From Anaerolineales bacterium (GTDB lineage: Bacteria > Chloroflexota > Anaerolineae > Anaerolineales > UBA4823), in assembly GCA_016929095.1 (NCBI GenBank), contig JAFGJM010000033.1, positions 1 to 64,000 of the forward strand: 64,000 nucleotides of DNA, given 5' to 3'. Positions 42,116 through 51,518 of the stretch are shown in pieces. Position 1 is the stretch's first letter; the number at the start of each line of letters is the position of its first letter. A program made the translations under genes and the position numbers. The notes beneath the pieces are model-generated. The model saw only the letters and a list, made by a program, of their open reading frames with translations, did no database searches and was not told where the DNA came from.

Positions 42116-43522
42116 ATGCCATTGAAACATTACAGCATCCATGCACATTTTTACCAACCGCCTCGTGAAGACCCTTATACGGGGGAAATTCCAGACGAAG
42201 CAGGAGCCTTGCCCTATCGCAATTGGAATGAGCGCATTCATGCGGAATGTTATTTACCCAACGCCCGTATGGGGAATTTTGAACGTATCAGTTTTAATAT
42301 AGGGCCAACGCTTTTTGACTGGATGTCGGAATCTCACAAGGACACAATCCGGCAAATCGTGAAGCAGGATCGGGTAAATGTCCGCAAATTCGGGGTGGGT
42401 AATGCGATCGCTCAACCCTATAATCATACAATTTTACCGCTGACAACCAACCGCGATAAAGCCACTCAAATCGCCTGGGGAATGGCTGATTTTGAGTATA
42501 GGTTTGGAAGAAAGCCGCAAGGGATGTGGTTGCCTGAAACAGCAGTGGATATGAATACGCTTGCGATTCTTGCTGACCAGGGAATCGAGTTTACTATCTT
42601 GGCTCCCTGGCAGGCGGATCGCGAAGCCATTGATCCTACCGAAGCCTACAAGGTAAAGTTACCGGGTGGACGGTGTATGACGGTTTTTTTCTATCATGCA
42701 GGTTTGAGCTGCAGTGTGAGCTTTAATCCATCCCTTACAGTCAACGCCGATGATTTTGCTATTTATCAAATATCAAAAAATTACCAATTTGAGAAATTGC
42801 AACGACAGGAACCCCAAATCATCATTTTGGCTTCGGATGGTGAATTGTATGGTCATCACCAACCTTTGCGGGATCATTTCCTGGCGCACCTGGTGAATGG
42901 CGCTGGCGTTAATGCCGGATTGTCTCTGACGTATCCTGCACTATGGTTAAGGGACAACCCGCCTCGTCGTTCTGTGGATATTCTCCCGCAAACATCGTGG
43001 AGCTGTCATCATGGTGTGGGGCGGTGGCTGGGAACGTGTTCGTGCAATCCTGATTCTTCATGGAAGACCACCCTTTATCAGGTATTCACTCGCCTGGTTC
43101 ACCAGGTGGATAGTATTTACATGAACACAGTCTCACCTTACATCCCAGATGTATGGCAATTGAGAAATGATTACAGCCGCGTACTTCTCGGCGTTCAATC
43201 TATAGAGGATTTGATTTTCGAAAAATCTGGGAAACGATTAGGGGAGGATATAAACGACCAGATTTCAGCTTTATTGTTGGCTCAATTTGAACGGCAGCGT
43301 ATGTTCACATCCTGCGGTTTTTTCTTTGAGGATTTCGACCGCATAGAGCCGCGCAATAACGTGATCTATGCAGCGCAGGCTGTTTGGTTAACCCGCCAGG
43401 CAACGGGAATTGACCTGCAGGGGCAATATCAAGCCGGCTTGAAGGAAGTAGTCAGTCGACGGAGTGGGATAACAGCTGCACAGGTGTTTAATGGTCATTT
43501 CAAACGCGTTGAAAGCACGTAA
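42116..43522 (+). CDS. Glycoside hydrolase family 57 protein
   Basis: A 468-residue GH57-fold enzyme. It opens HYSIHAHFYQPPREDP, the first conserved GH57 region with the His pair, and has RKPQGMWLPETAVDMNTLAIL with the nucleophile-region Glu, then IILASDGELYGHHQPLRDHF, which carries the Asp of the fourth region. GH57 enzymes act as alpha-amylases, branching enzymes or glucanotransferases; the arrangement resembles the DUF3536-type subgroup. ATG at 42116 with TTGGGA upstream is preferred to one at 42050. No branching enzyme glgB is otherwise visible, so this could fill that role, but that is inferred. Confidence 0.87.
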   Translation: MPLKHYSIHAHFYQPPREDPYTGEIPDEAGALPYRNWNERIHAECYLPNARMGNFERISFNIGPTLFDWMSESHKDTIRQIVKQDRVNVRKFGVGNAIAQPYNHTILPLTTNRDKATQIAWGMADFEYRFGRKPQGMWLPETAVDMNTLAILADQGIEFTILAPWQADREAIDPTEAYKVKLPGGRCMTVFFYHAGLSCSVSFNPSLTVNADDFAIYQISKNYQFEKLQRQEPQIIILASDGELYGHHQPLRDHFLAHLVNGAGVNAGLSLTYPALWLRDNPPRRSVDILPQTSWSCHHGVGRWLGTCSCNPDSSWKTTLYQVFTRLVHQVDSIYMNTVSPYIPDVWQLRNDYSRVLLGVQSIEDLIFEKSGKRLGEDINDQISALLLAQFERQRMFTSCGFFFEDFDRIEPRNNVIYAAQAVWLTRQATGIDLQGQYQAGLKEVVSRRSGITAAQVFNGHFKRVEST

Positions 43523-43612
43523 GTTTTATTATTTTTGTTACAAGGTTTATGAATTGAATTACTATACACAAAAAGAAATGAATAAATATTCGTAATTCAA
43601 TAAAAAAAACTA

Positions 43613-43747
43613 TGGGGCTACCCAAAAGAAGCCTGTCACCCTGAGCGGAAGCGAAGGGATTTTTTATTAAAAAAGAGAGATGTTCCGCTTCGCTTTGTGA
43701 AACACACTTTATGCAACATGACAAAATCAACTTTTTGCACAGCCCCA
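43613..43747 (-). mobile_element. MITE-like element, copy 2 (135 bp)
   Basis: Ends in TGGGGCT... and ...AGCCCCA. The reverse complement matches copy 1 (34359-34497) along its length, including GTCATGTTGCA, AGTGTGTTTCAC, AAGCGAAGCG, AACATCT, CTTCGCTTC and TCTTTTGGG. It is inserted between the convergent GH57 and GH13 genes. No coding capacity. Confidence 0.75.
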
Positions 43748-43791
43748 CGATGTTAATATATAAGCAAAATCATTGAAAGATTAGTACCTCT

Positions 43792-46700
43792 TTATTTTTC
43801 CAATAACGCGACTAATTTATCCAATTCGTATCCCGACTGTTTTTCTGCCTTTAGGATTTGGCGCACGATTTTATATTTATACCGCCATTCTTTAAGTATG
43901 CTTTCGTTTTCTTCACAGGTTGTTTGAGTATCGATGATTGAGACAATGAAGAGCCACCAAAGTAAATCTTCGAAACACTCTTTATTGAACCAAATTTTGT
44001 CTTGATAGCGGTTGACGCCAATGAATCCTTGCACATCCGGATCGCTAAGCCATTTTTTGATCAGCGTAACGGCTGGTGTTCTACCTCTCTTGCCTCCCTG
44101 AGCCCATTTATGGTGGCGCACCAACAGTTTTACCAGTGTGTAATATCTTTGGGTTTCATTGTCTGTAGCGCCTAATTCCGAAAAGGTTGATAAAAGTATT
44201 TTTTTAAGTTTCCACTCATCCAGCCAACTTAAGCTTATTTCTTCATAATCGTTTTGTTGAACGATCATGCCCAGGTCTTGAATGATTGACCAACTGACCA
44301 ATACTCCCCAACTACAAGGATCGCCTGAAAGGATAGGAGATTGTTCGCCATGCTTTTGTTGAAATGCGCTGAAAATATATTGGGTAAAGCGGTAAAATGC
44401 CGAGGCTTTATCTTCCGGGATAAAGTCGTTAATTACAGGCAAATGCAGAAGGTTGAAAATCCGCGCGCCTATTTGTTGGGCAATCAGTTCGGGTGCGCCG
44501 CTGATGGTTGTTTTCTGTTGCACCTGGAGTAAAAATTTTATCGCTTTGACCTTGATTTCATCAAGCACAGACTCAATGTCTGTATGGGGGATATTTTCAT
44601 CATCTTTGGATGGTAAAACTCGATGATCGATTATCCAATGGATTTGACCGATATTGATCAGTTCCCGGAAAGGTTTCTGAACGGGTTTTAATAACATCTC
44701 CTCAATGGCTTCCTCGATGTTGGGAACGCCTTTTCCATCCAATTCCCCGGTGAGGTTGAAATAATGACGTAATTCATCATCTTGCACGATCCTGAAGTTC
44801 AGAAATACATGATATTTATAGGCGTCTAATTCGACATACAATCCACGTTCATGCAGATCATGACAGTTACGAATAAATTCCAATCCACTGGTGTGGTCGC
44901 GAAAGATAACGTAACTCTCCACATTCTCAGGTAAACTCAACCCTGCGCCCAATGTGGTTGTTTCCAATGTGCGTTTTTCACCCACTTTAAGGGGGAATCT
45001 AACCGAAGTACGGATCCATCCCCGAGCGCTGGAGAATTTATTGTGGTACACCACTAAAGTGCGTTCTTCACCCAATCGGTTGGAATAGGCGAAGACATCT
45101 TCGTTGACGTTCCCTTGCGCTGTGTAGAAATCGTATAAATAAAAATTGTCCACATGAGCAAACAAGCGCCTTCGATGCATGAGCGGAAATATCTCCCGTT
45201 CGTGACGGCTGATCAAATCCTGGTCGGGATGTTCATCCCAATAGGCGCGCTGGTACTCCATACCGTATCGTTCAGTAAACCCTTCCACCTGACCATGCCC
45301 AAACATGGGCAATCCTGGCATGGTTGCCATAAGGGTGCAAATTCCGAAATATTTGTCCCCCTTGCCAAACTGGTCTACGGCTGTGCGCTCATCGGGATTA
45401 TTCATGAAATTGACATACCGTTTTAATATTTCCGGATCGAATTCCAGCGTATTTTTGATGACCTGGCGGTATTCCTGATTTTTTTCATCGCGCAGCATAT
45501 TCATAAAGGCGCTGTTGTAAACCCGGTGCATCCCCAGTGTACGCACAAAATATCCCTCCATCAACCAGAATGCTTCGGCTAATAATAAAGTATCGGGCAC
45601 CTCTTCGCGGATCCGATCGACCACCTCACGCCAAAATTCAACGGGGAAGATCTGGTTGAATTGTTCTCTAGTCATGCCCGTGCCCGCGCGGGAGGGGATA
45701 TCTCCTCCACTACCGGGTACGGGATACCAAAGACGTTGGAAGTGCTTTTTTGCCAGGGTCATGGCGGCATCGAAGCGGATGACCGGAAAACGACGGGCGA
45801 TTTGCAGGATGGTTTGAATGACAGCCTCTCGCACCTCGGGCTTAAGGAAATTCAATTGCGCAGTATCATTCCAGGGCATGGATGTGCCGTCGTTGCCATG
45901 ATAAATATAGCGGGTGTTGCCAGTCCAGCGGTCGACGCGTTTAAAGACTACAGCCGCGTCGCTGTCATCGAAATAATGATCTTCGATTTGAATGCCCACC
46001 CTTTCATTCCAACTAAGGTCAGGTCCATTGAAAGAATACGATGGGAACGGGCTGTAATCCAATGAGATGAACCAATCGGGATGTTCGACGACCCAGAGTG
46101 AATCGATGCCCATGTGATTAGGCACCATATCGGAAGCCAAACGAATGCCATATTTCCAGGCGCGTTGTTGAAAATTTTTCAAAGATTCTTCTCCCCCCAA
46201 GGCAGAGGATATCTGATAATCAAACAGGGAATACGCCGATGCAACGGCGTCTTGATTACCGCGTAGTTGTTTAATGCGCTTTGAGGCAGGGCTGCGTTCC
46301 CATAATCCGATCAGCCATAACCCTGTGAACCCCCATTTTCCCAGGATACTCAGTTCTTCATCCGGGATTTCGTGCAGGTAGGTGATAGAACGCTGGTATT
46401 TTTTTGATAGCTGGTCTAACCATACATAGGCATTTTTTGCCAGCAGCACCAGATTAGGCATCCATTCTTTATCTTGACTGAATCTTTCTGCTTCATATTC
46501 AAGTCCGGTGAATTGAGGAATAAGTGCCGGGCCAGGTCCTTGAAAGAACGCTTTTTCTTCTTCTTTTATAAAATCCAGACCAGTCAATAAGCGCAACAGG
46601 TAATCTCCCAGCAGATATCCCCATTTTTTACGGATATATTCTAATTGACCCGCCAGGGAATGAGGAACAGCGATGGCTGGGCTGCGTAACATATCCAATA

Positions 46701-47316
46701 AATTTTGATCATCAGGACCAAAATATGGTTGTGTTTCGAGAAAATCATGCAGGCATAAAACCATTTGCTGGTATTGGGGCAATTGATTTAGCTTTGTATC
46801 ATCAAATAACTCTGAAAAAGGAGAAAAAGCCGGATTTCGATTTGCCAGCCAAAGGATGATCAATTCTTCCATCAGGAGAGCCTGGTTGGATTTCCGCTCG
46901 CCATCAGGGGTTATCGATGATCCTCGAAAATATTCGTCCAGGGTAATACTGCCCTGGTACACAGGGGTGGATGGAAATTCTTGGGCAAAATGGTATAAAA
47001 CGCGTTCGACTGCTTCAGGGTTGATTTTCTGATTAAGCCATTGCATGGCATTCTCGATCAATTTTGAGGAATTTTGTTGCCGATATCGCTCGATAACCAC
47101 ATGCATTATTTCGTCAATCAGACCCATAGCATTTATTTGACTGGCATGAATGGCGCTTTGAGGGTTGTGAATTAAATCGCGTTGTTGGTTGATTTTTGAT
47201 GCAAAAATTTTGGCTGCTTGAAAATTGGCAAATATAATATTTCCTGTGGTCGAGAAAAGGGTTTGATCAAACTGGTAAAAATCGCGCGCCTTGCGTGAAA
47301 TATGGAATTCAAACAT
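43792..47316 (-). CDS. Large alpha-amylase family (GH13) protein
   Basis: At 1174 residues it is about twice a normal GH13 enzyme. Residues 1-300 are a helical N-terminal region without a recognised domain. The TIM barrel follows with SDMVPNHMGIDS (region I), nucleophile Asp516 in VIRFDAAMTLA (region II), acid Glu581 in LLAEAFWLMEGY (region III) and NNPDERTAV where NHD is usual (region IV). The last 400 residues are again helical and unassigned. No signal peptide, so it is likely cytosolic and acts on glycogen or maltodextrin. Reaction specificity cannot be told. GAGGAAG precedes the ATG. Confidence 0.85.
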   Translation of the reverse strand: MFEFHISRKARDFYQFDQTLFSTTGNIIFANFQAAKIFASKINQQRDLIHNPQSAIHASQINAMGLIDEIMHVVIERYRQQNSSKLIENAMQWLNQKINPEAVERVLYHFAQEFPSTPVYQGSITLDEYFRGSSITPDGERKSNQALLMEELIILWLANRNPAFSPFSELFDDTKLNQLPQYQQMVLCLHDFLETQPYFGPDDQNLLDMLRSPAIAVPHSLAGQLEYIRKKWGYLLGDYLLRLLTGLDFIKEEEKAFFQGPGPALIPQFTGLEYEAERFSQDKEWMPNLVLLAKNAYVWLDQLSKKYQRSITYLHEIPDEELSILGKWGFTGLWLIGLWERSPASKRIKQLRGNQDAVASAYSLFDYQISSALGGEESLKNFQQRAWKYGIRLASDMVPNHMGIDSLWVVEHPDWFISLDYSPFPSYSFNGPDLSWNERVGIQIEDHYFDDSDAAVVFKRVDRWTGNTRYIYHGNDGTSMPWNDTAQLNFLKPEVREAVIQTILQIARRFPVIRFDAAMTLAKKHFQRLWYPVPGSGGDIPSRAGTGMTREQFNQIFPVEFWREVVDRIREEVPDTLLLAEAFWLMEGYFVRTLGMHRVYNSAFMNMLRDEKNQEYRQVIKNTLEFDPEILKRYVNFMNNPDERTAVDQFGKGDKYFGICTLMATMPGLPMFGHGQVEGFTERYGMEYQRAYWDEHPDQDLISRHEREIFPLMHRRRLFAHVDNFYLYDFYTAQGNVNEDVFAYSNRLGEERTLVVYHNKFSSARGWIRTSVRFPLKVGEKRTLETTTLGAGLSLPENVESYVIFRDHTSGLEFIRNCHDLHERGLYVELDAYKYHVFLNFRIVQDDELRHYFNLTGELDGKGVPNIEEAIEEMLLKPVQKPFRELINIGQIHWIIDHRVLPSKDDENIPHTDIESVLDEIKVKAIKFLLQVQQKTTISGAPELIAQQIGARIFNLLHLPVINDFIPEDKASAFYRFTQYIFSAFQQKHGEQSPILSGDPCSWGVLVSWSIIQDLGMIVQQNDYEEISLSWLDEWKLKKILLSTFSELGATDNETQRYYTLVKLLVRHHKWAQGGKRGRTPAVTLIKKWLSDPDVQGFIGVNRYQDKIWFNKECFEDLLWWLFIVSIIDTQTTCEENESILKEWRYKYKIVRQILKAEKQSGYELDKLVALLEK

Positions 47317-47458
47317 GTTTCTTCCTCACCTGGCAGGTTCTAAATGATATCTCCATTCGGGGAACGGATTTCCTAATAATGACGGCATACTGCTCATAAA
47401 GAGCCATCGAAGATAAACAAATACTCAAACCTATTATAATGGTTTTACATTGGTCTCG

Positions 47459-47487
47459 TTGCATAAAAGCTATCAATTTGCTATACT
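47459..47487 (+). promoter_or_regulatory. Promoter of the VWA protein gene
   Basis: TTGCAT (47459-47464), 17-bp spacer, TATACT (47482-47487), 53 bp before the ATG, which has AAAAGGAG as ribosome-binding site. Confidence 0.65.
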
Positions 47488-47539
47488 CAATATCCGGGAG
47501 AAAAACCTAAGTGTTCTTAATAACAAAAGGAGATTTTAA

Positions 47540-48943
47540 ATGCCAAAACTCATGCGCTGCCAATATTGCGGGCTATTGCAAGATGAACCGGTGGGCGTGA
47601 AAAGTTGTGTGCGTTGTGGGGGGGAATTGGTGTATGAAAGCGCGCCATCATCGACAAGCGCCGGCTCATATGTATTAGCACAGATGGAACTGGATCAGGT
47701 TATCGCGCCGGCAGGACAAAACGTGGATCGTTATTTATTAGTGACCATCCGCACACCCTCACAAGTACCGGCAGAACAATCCGCGGTTACCCAATCCGGT
47801 CGCCCTCCTCTCAGCTATTGCGCCATATTGGATGTTTCCGGCTCGATGCATGGTGATAAGCTGCAATATGCCAAGGATGCCATTCGACACGCCATCAAAT
47901 GCCTGCATGATGACGATGCATTTTCACTCGTGACTTTCTCGAATGATGTAAGATCGGTATACGAACCGCAGATTTTTAATAAGAATTTGCTTAAGACTAT
48001 CGAAAGCACACTATTGGAAATTACTGCGGGGGGGATGACGGCTTTATGTGATGGAATGTTATTGGGGATTAAGAAAGCGTTGAAAATTAAACAACCATCC
48101 AACCTGGCGCTTATACTGAGTGATGGCCAAGCCAATGTCGGGGAAACGGATATCGAGCGTATCGGGTCACATGCTTTGAAAGCGCGCCAGAAAGGATTGG
48201 TTTTATCGACGCTGGGGGTAGGGATGGATTACAATGAGGCTTTAATGACTGAGATCGCCACCCAGGGCGGCGGTAGATTTTATCATTTGCAAGATGCCGC
48301 TCAAATTCCGGCATTTATGACCGGTGAATTAGGTGAAGTGGCGAATCTGGCGGCACGCGGCGCGCAACTGGAATTGATCCTTCCGCCGGGTTCGACTGTG
48401 ATGCCCCTGAGCAGTGCATACCCGACCCAACAAGGAGATGGAAAAGCAAGCATTTTATTGGGAGACATTCCCAGCGATGTCGAATTGGAAGTGCCTATCC
48501 GGCTTACCTTACCCGCCCAAGCGATCTCAAAAAAGGTGCATGTGGAAGGAAGCCTTAGCTATCACTCTCCGGCAGGAAATCATCTCAATACACCATTAAA
48601 CCGGGTAACGGTACGATTTGTGGAACATGTCGGGTTTAACCTACGGGATGGCGTGGTGACACCGGTGGTCGAGCGTGTATTGAGTCAAATGAAAGCATCG
48701 GATATTCTTAGAGTCTCCAGGGCGTTTGCATTGAATCCCCAAAAGGGAGAACAAGAGATGTCTTTTGGACTGGATCAAATGCGGCAATACGCTGCCAAAC
48801 TGGGTGAGGAAAAAGCGGAATATGAGACGAAAGATGTAGAGGAAAAATTCGCCGCCATGCGTGCCAGTCCTGCTATGTCAAAGATGCATGTCTCAGCAGC
48901 GTTTGCCCAAACACGCAGTACGAAAGATTTTTTTAAGAAATAG
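47540..48943 (+). CDS. Zinc-ribbon and von Willebrand factor A domain protein
   Basis: A 467-residue protein. Residues 7-26 form a zinc ribbon (CQYCG and CVRCGG). The VWA domain follows with a complete MIDAS: LDVSGSM (Asp98, Ser100, Ser102), the Thr in GGMTALCDG, and LSDGQANVG. A beta-rich region covers about 255-380, followed by a helical tail. VWA domains bind protein partners through a metal ion. No signal or membrane segment. It is transcribed alone, followed by hairpin repeats. Confidence 0.9.
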   Translation: MPKLMRCQYCGLLQDEPVGVKSCVRCGGELVYESAPSSTSAGSYVLAQMELDQVIAPAGQNVDRYLLVTIRTPSQVPAEQSAVTQSGRPPLSYCAILDVSGSMHGDKLQYAKDAIRHAIKCLHDDDAFSLVTFSNDVRSVYEPQIFNKNLLKTIESTLLEITAGGMTALCDGMLLGIKKALKIKQPSNLALILSDGQANVGETDIERIGSHALKARQKGLVLSTLGVGMDYNEALMTEIATQGGGRFYHLQDAAQIPAFMTGELGEVANLAARGAQLELILPPGSTVMPLSSAYPTQQGDGKASILLGDIPSDVELEVPIRLTLPAQAISKKVHVEGSLSYHSPAGNHLNTPLNRVTVRFVEHVGFNLRDGVVTPVVERVLSQMKASDILRVSRAFALNPQKGEQEMSFGLDQMRQYAAKLGEEKAEYETKDVEEKFAAMRASPAMSKMHVSAAFAQTRSTKDFFKK

Positions 48944-48969
48944 GCATTATTTGTAAAGGAAACCCCCTC

Positions 48970-49062
48970 CCCACCTCCCCCATTTGGAAAGACAGAAATG
49001 GGGGAGGAGAATTGAAAAGAACCCCATTTTATATTTGCGGAAGGGGAGGAAGAGTGGGGTTC
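48970..49062. repeat. CTCCCCCATTT hairpin repeat unit pair
   Basis: CCTCCCCCATTT (48974-48985) and AAATGGGGGAGG (48996-49007) form a perfect 12-bp hairpin. A second looser unit (CCCCATTTTA... GGAAGGGGAGG... GTGGGG) follows to 49062. Same family as the 27.8 and 59-60 kb repeats. It may act as a terminator for the VWA gene. Confidence 0.7.
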
Positions 49063-49176
49063 AATGTGAAAAATATTATTAGAAAAGCAGGAGCATGATG
49101 TTCGGGAATATCGCAAAATTTTCTGAATAAGTATCTACTCAACACTCACACCTCACTCGAAAATTTAGGAGACATT

Positions 49177-50031
49177 ATGGTTTATACAACCATTATTTCA
49201 GCCAAAGAGCTGTATACCAATCTGCAGGATCCTGAATGGGCAGTTATTGATTGTCGATTTAATCTTGGCGATATCGATAAGGGCAGGCGGGAATATCTAA
49301 AGGGGCATATTCCCGGTGCGGTTTACGCTCATTTAAACGAGGATTTAAGCGGCGAGATCATACCGGGAAAAACCGGTCGCCACCCTTTACCGACTATTGA
49401 GAAAGCAATAGAAAAGTTTTCAACCCTGGGGATAGACGAACATAGTCAAGTGGTCGCCTATGACGATTATCCTATCAACGGCGCCAGCGCAGCTCGGCTA
49501 TGGTGGTTGCTGCGTTGGATAGGTCATGAGGCTGTGGCTGTGTTGAATGGCGGGTGGAAACACTGGTTGAGTTCTGGTTTTCCACAAAGGGATGGCGAAG
49601 AACAGCGCGCAAAAAGACAATTTTCCGCAAATCCAGACTGGTCCATGCAAATGGATGTCATGCAGGTGGAGAAAATCCGCCTGGATGATCATTACCGCTT
49701 GTTTGATTCACGCAGTGCTGATCGTTATCGGGGTGAGAACGAAACTATCGATCCTATAGCCGGGCATATCCCTGGGGCGTATTCGGCGCCGTTTATGGAT
49801 AATTACGATCAAGAGGGATTGTTATTGCCGCCAGAACAAATCCGCCAAAGGTTTACAAGAATACTGAACAGTGTTCCTATAGAAAAGGCGGTTTTTTATT
49901 GCGGCTCTGGTGTAACAGGTTCGGTGAATGTGTTTGCCGCAGCTTATGCCGGGATGGATGGGGCGAAGTTATACCCCGGGTCATGGAGTGAGTGGATTAT
50001 CGATCCCTTACGCCCGATTGCAACGAAATAA
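49177..50031 (+). CDS. Two-domain rhodanese sulfurtransferase
   Basis: A 284-residue tandem rhodanese of the thiosulfate/3-mercaptopyruvate sulfurtransferase type. The inactive N-terminal domain has VIDCRFNLGDIDKGR and GHIPGAVYAHL. The C-terminal domain has the active Cys242 in VFYCGSGVTGSVN. CGSGVT resembles the SseA/mercaptopyruvate type loop more than the CRKGVT of thiosulfate enzymes. It would move sulfane sulfur to cyanide or thiols. TTAGGAG precedes the ATG. Flanked by repeats and a terminator, so it is likely monocistronic. Confidence 0.92.
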   Translation: MVYTTIISAKELYTNLQDPEWAVIDCRFNLGDIDKGRREYLKGHIPGAVYAHLNEDLSGEIIPGKTGRHPLPTIEKAIEKFSTLGIDEHSQVVAYDDYPINGASAARLWWLLRWIGHEAVAVLNGGWKHWLSSGFPQRDGEEQRAKRQFSANPDWSMQMDVMQVEKIRLDDHYRLFDSRSADRYRGENETIDPIAGHIPGAYSAPFMDNYDQEGLLLPPEQIRQRFTRILNSVPIEKAVFYCGSGVTGSVNVFAAAYAGMDGAKLYPGSWSEWIIDPLRPIATK

Positions 50032-50054
50032 TCGGCTCTATGTTTATCAATTTA

Positions 50055-50118
50055 CTTGAGTGCAGCGATATGGTGTTTTATGATCATAAAAAATCACCGT
50101 TTCTTCACTGCACTCAAG
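50055..50118. terminator. Long palindromic terminator between convergent genes
   Basis: CTTGAGTGCAG (50055-50065) and CTGCACTCAAG (50108-50118) are perfect reverse complements. Between them GGTG..TTTTATGATCATAAAA..CACC forms an inner stem. T and A runs lie on both sides, which suits two-way termination. Confidence 0.65.
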
Positions 50119-50138
50119 GTTTTGAGCGCCCATGTGTA

Positions 50139-51497
50139 TCAATGATTTGCATAATCATACTGGGGTAAATTGCTCTGAATAGTATCGATGACCTCGCTGG
50201 TTCCATCCAAAACACCCAAACGTAATTCCCAGGTTTCGTTTACCCCTTTTGCATATATGATCCGGTTCGCATCGACCCATAGGACGTTCGCAACAACGTC
50301 GGAGTCCAGGGTAAGTGGTTGGAAATTTGCCTGAAAATCTCCCAATTGCACGCTCGAAGGTTCTCCGGCGATGATCATAAAATGCTGAGAATCAGGCGCC
50401 CAGTTATTGAAAGCGACATATTGATTACTTAACAGGGTGATATCATTGGCGCTGTTTGAGTCTGCCAGATGCAAATCGCTCAGGTTTTGGTCGGAATTGG
50501 TAATCTCGCTGGTGTACATGATCTTCGAAAAATCAGGGGAGAATGCATTTTCCACACCACTGAAGGGGGCAGCCATGATGCTGCCGATTTGAGTCGCTGG
50601 ATTTCCATCCACCGGTATTGACCACAACGTGGTGGGTTGACGCGGGTCACCCAGGGGGTCGGCAGGGGGGATAGCAACCCGCAAAGATGAGGAATCGGCA
50701 GCCCATATAGGTGCAGCATAATAACTGTATTCACTATAGGTGGCTATCATCGTGTAATTAAGGACCTCCCGGCGGTTTGTGCCATCGGTATGCACCAACG
50801 AAATTTTGGTGGATGTGGATATGGCAATCTCTTGTCCATCCGGTGAATAAACGAATTCGCCGCCTTGTCCGCTTGGAAGTAAGGTCATTTTTTCATGTGT
50901 ATCGGTGTTGACTAATCTTAGGTCGTCAAAAATCACCAAACCGGGGCCTTCGAAAGTTTGCCGGGTGTTATATGCCAGGATATGAGTGTTCGGAATGAAA
51001 TCAAAATGATAGGGGACCAATGATTTGGAATATTCCAGCCATTTATCTCGATCAAAGTTATTAAATTCATCTACACTGATCAATTGATGTTCTCCGGAAC
51101 CATCTGAATTAACCGACCACAATTCTGAATGTTGGTCGTCGATGGTGCGCTCGAACGCAACGACTTTTCCATCGGTAGATAATATCAAACGGGAAACATT
51201 CCCCGAACTTGTGAGGGGTAAGGCTGCACCGCCCTTTTGCCACAACCATACGTTGCCGTCTTTCACATAAGCCACCGAAAGTACGGTTTCTTCTTTCGGT
51301 TCTTGTGTGATTTGCGTTTCGGGCAGGCTTTCAGAATTTTCATGGATGGCAGGCGTCGAGACGGGGGTTATGATTTCGGGGGTAGGAAAAGGGGTAGGGG
51401 AAGCGGGTGAAATCGATTCAAACAAACTACAGGAGAGGGTGATCATCAGGAATACCACCAATAAATATAGCAGGCGCGATTTTTGCATCATAGTCAT
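50139..51497 (-). CDS. Lipoprotein with TolB/WD40-type beta-propeller repeats
   Basis: A 452-residue protein with a hydrophobic signal and lipobox ITLSC, then a Pro/Thr/Ser-rich linker (about 30-70). The rest has recurring propeller-blade motifs of the WD40-like/TolB type (VWLWQKGGAALPLTSSGNVS, ELWSVNSDGSGEHQL, FVYSPDGQEIAISTS, AFSPDFSKIMYTSE, NWAPDSQHFMII). It probably serves as an extracellular binding scaffold. It is the last gene of a five-gene operon with an ABC exporter. Confidence 0.85.
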   Translation of the reverse strand: MTMMQKSRLLYLLVVFLMITLSCSLFESISPASPTPFPTPEIITPVSTPAIHENSESLPETQITQEPKEETVLSVAYVKDGNVWLWQKGGAALPLTSSGNVSRLILSTDGKVVAFERTIDDQHSELWSVNSDGSGEHQLISVDEFNNFDRDKWLEYSKSLVPYHFDFIPNTHILAYNTRQTFEGPGLVIFDDLRLVNTDTHEKMTLLPSGQGGEFVYSPDGQEIAISTSTKISLVHTDGTNRREVLNYTMIATYSEYSYYAAPIWAADSSSLRVAIPPADPLGDPRQPTTLWSIPVDGNPATQIGSIMAAPFSGVENAFSPDFSKIMYTSEITNSDQNLSDLHLADSNSANDITLLSNQYVAFNNWAPDSQHFMIIAGEPSSVQLGDFQANFQPLTLDSDVVANVLWVDANRIIYAKGVNETWELRLGVLDGTSEVIDTIQSNLPQYDYANH

Positions 51498-51518
51498 GTT
51501 TACCTCAAATAGTCAAGA

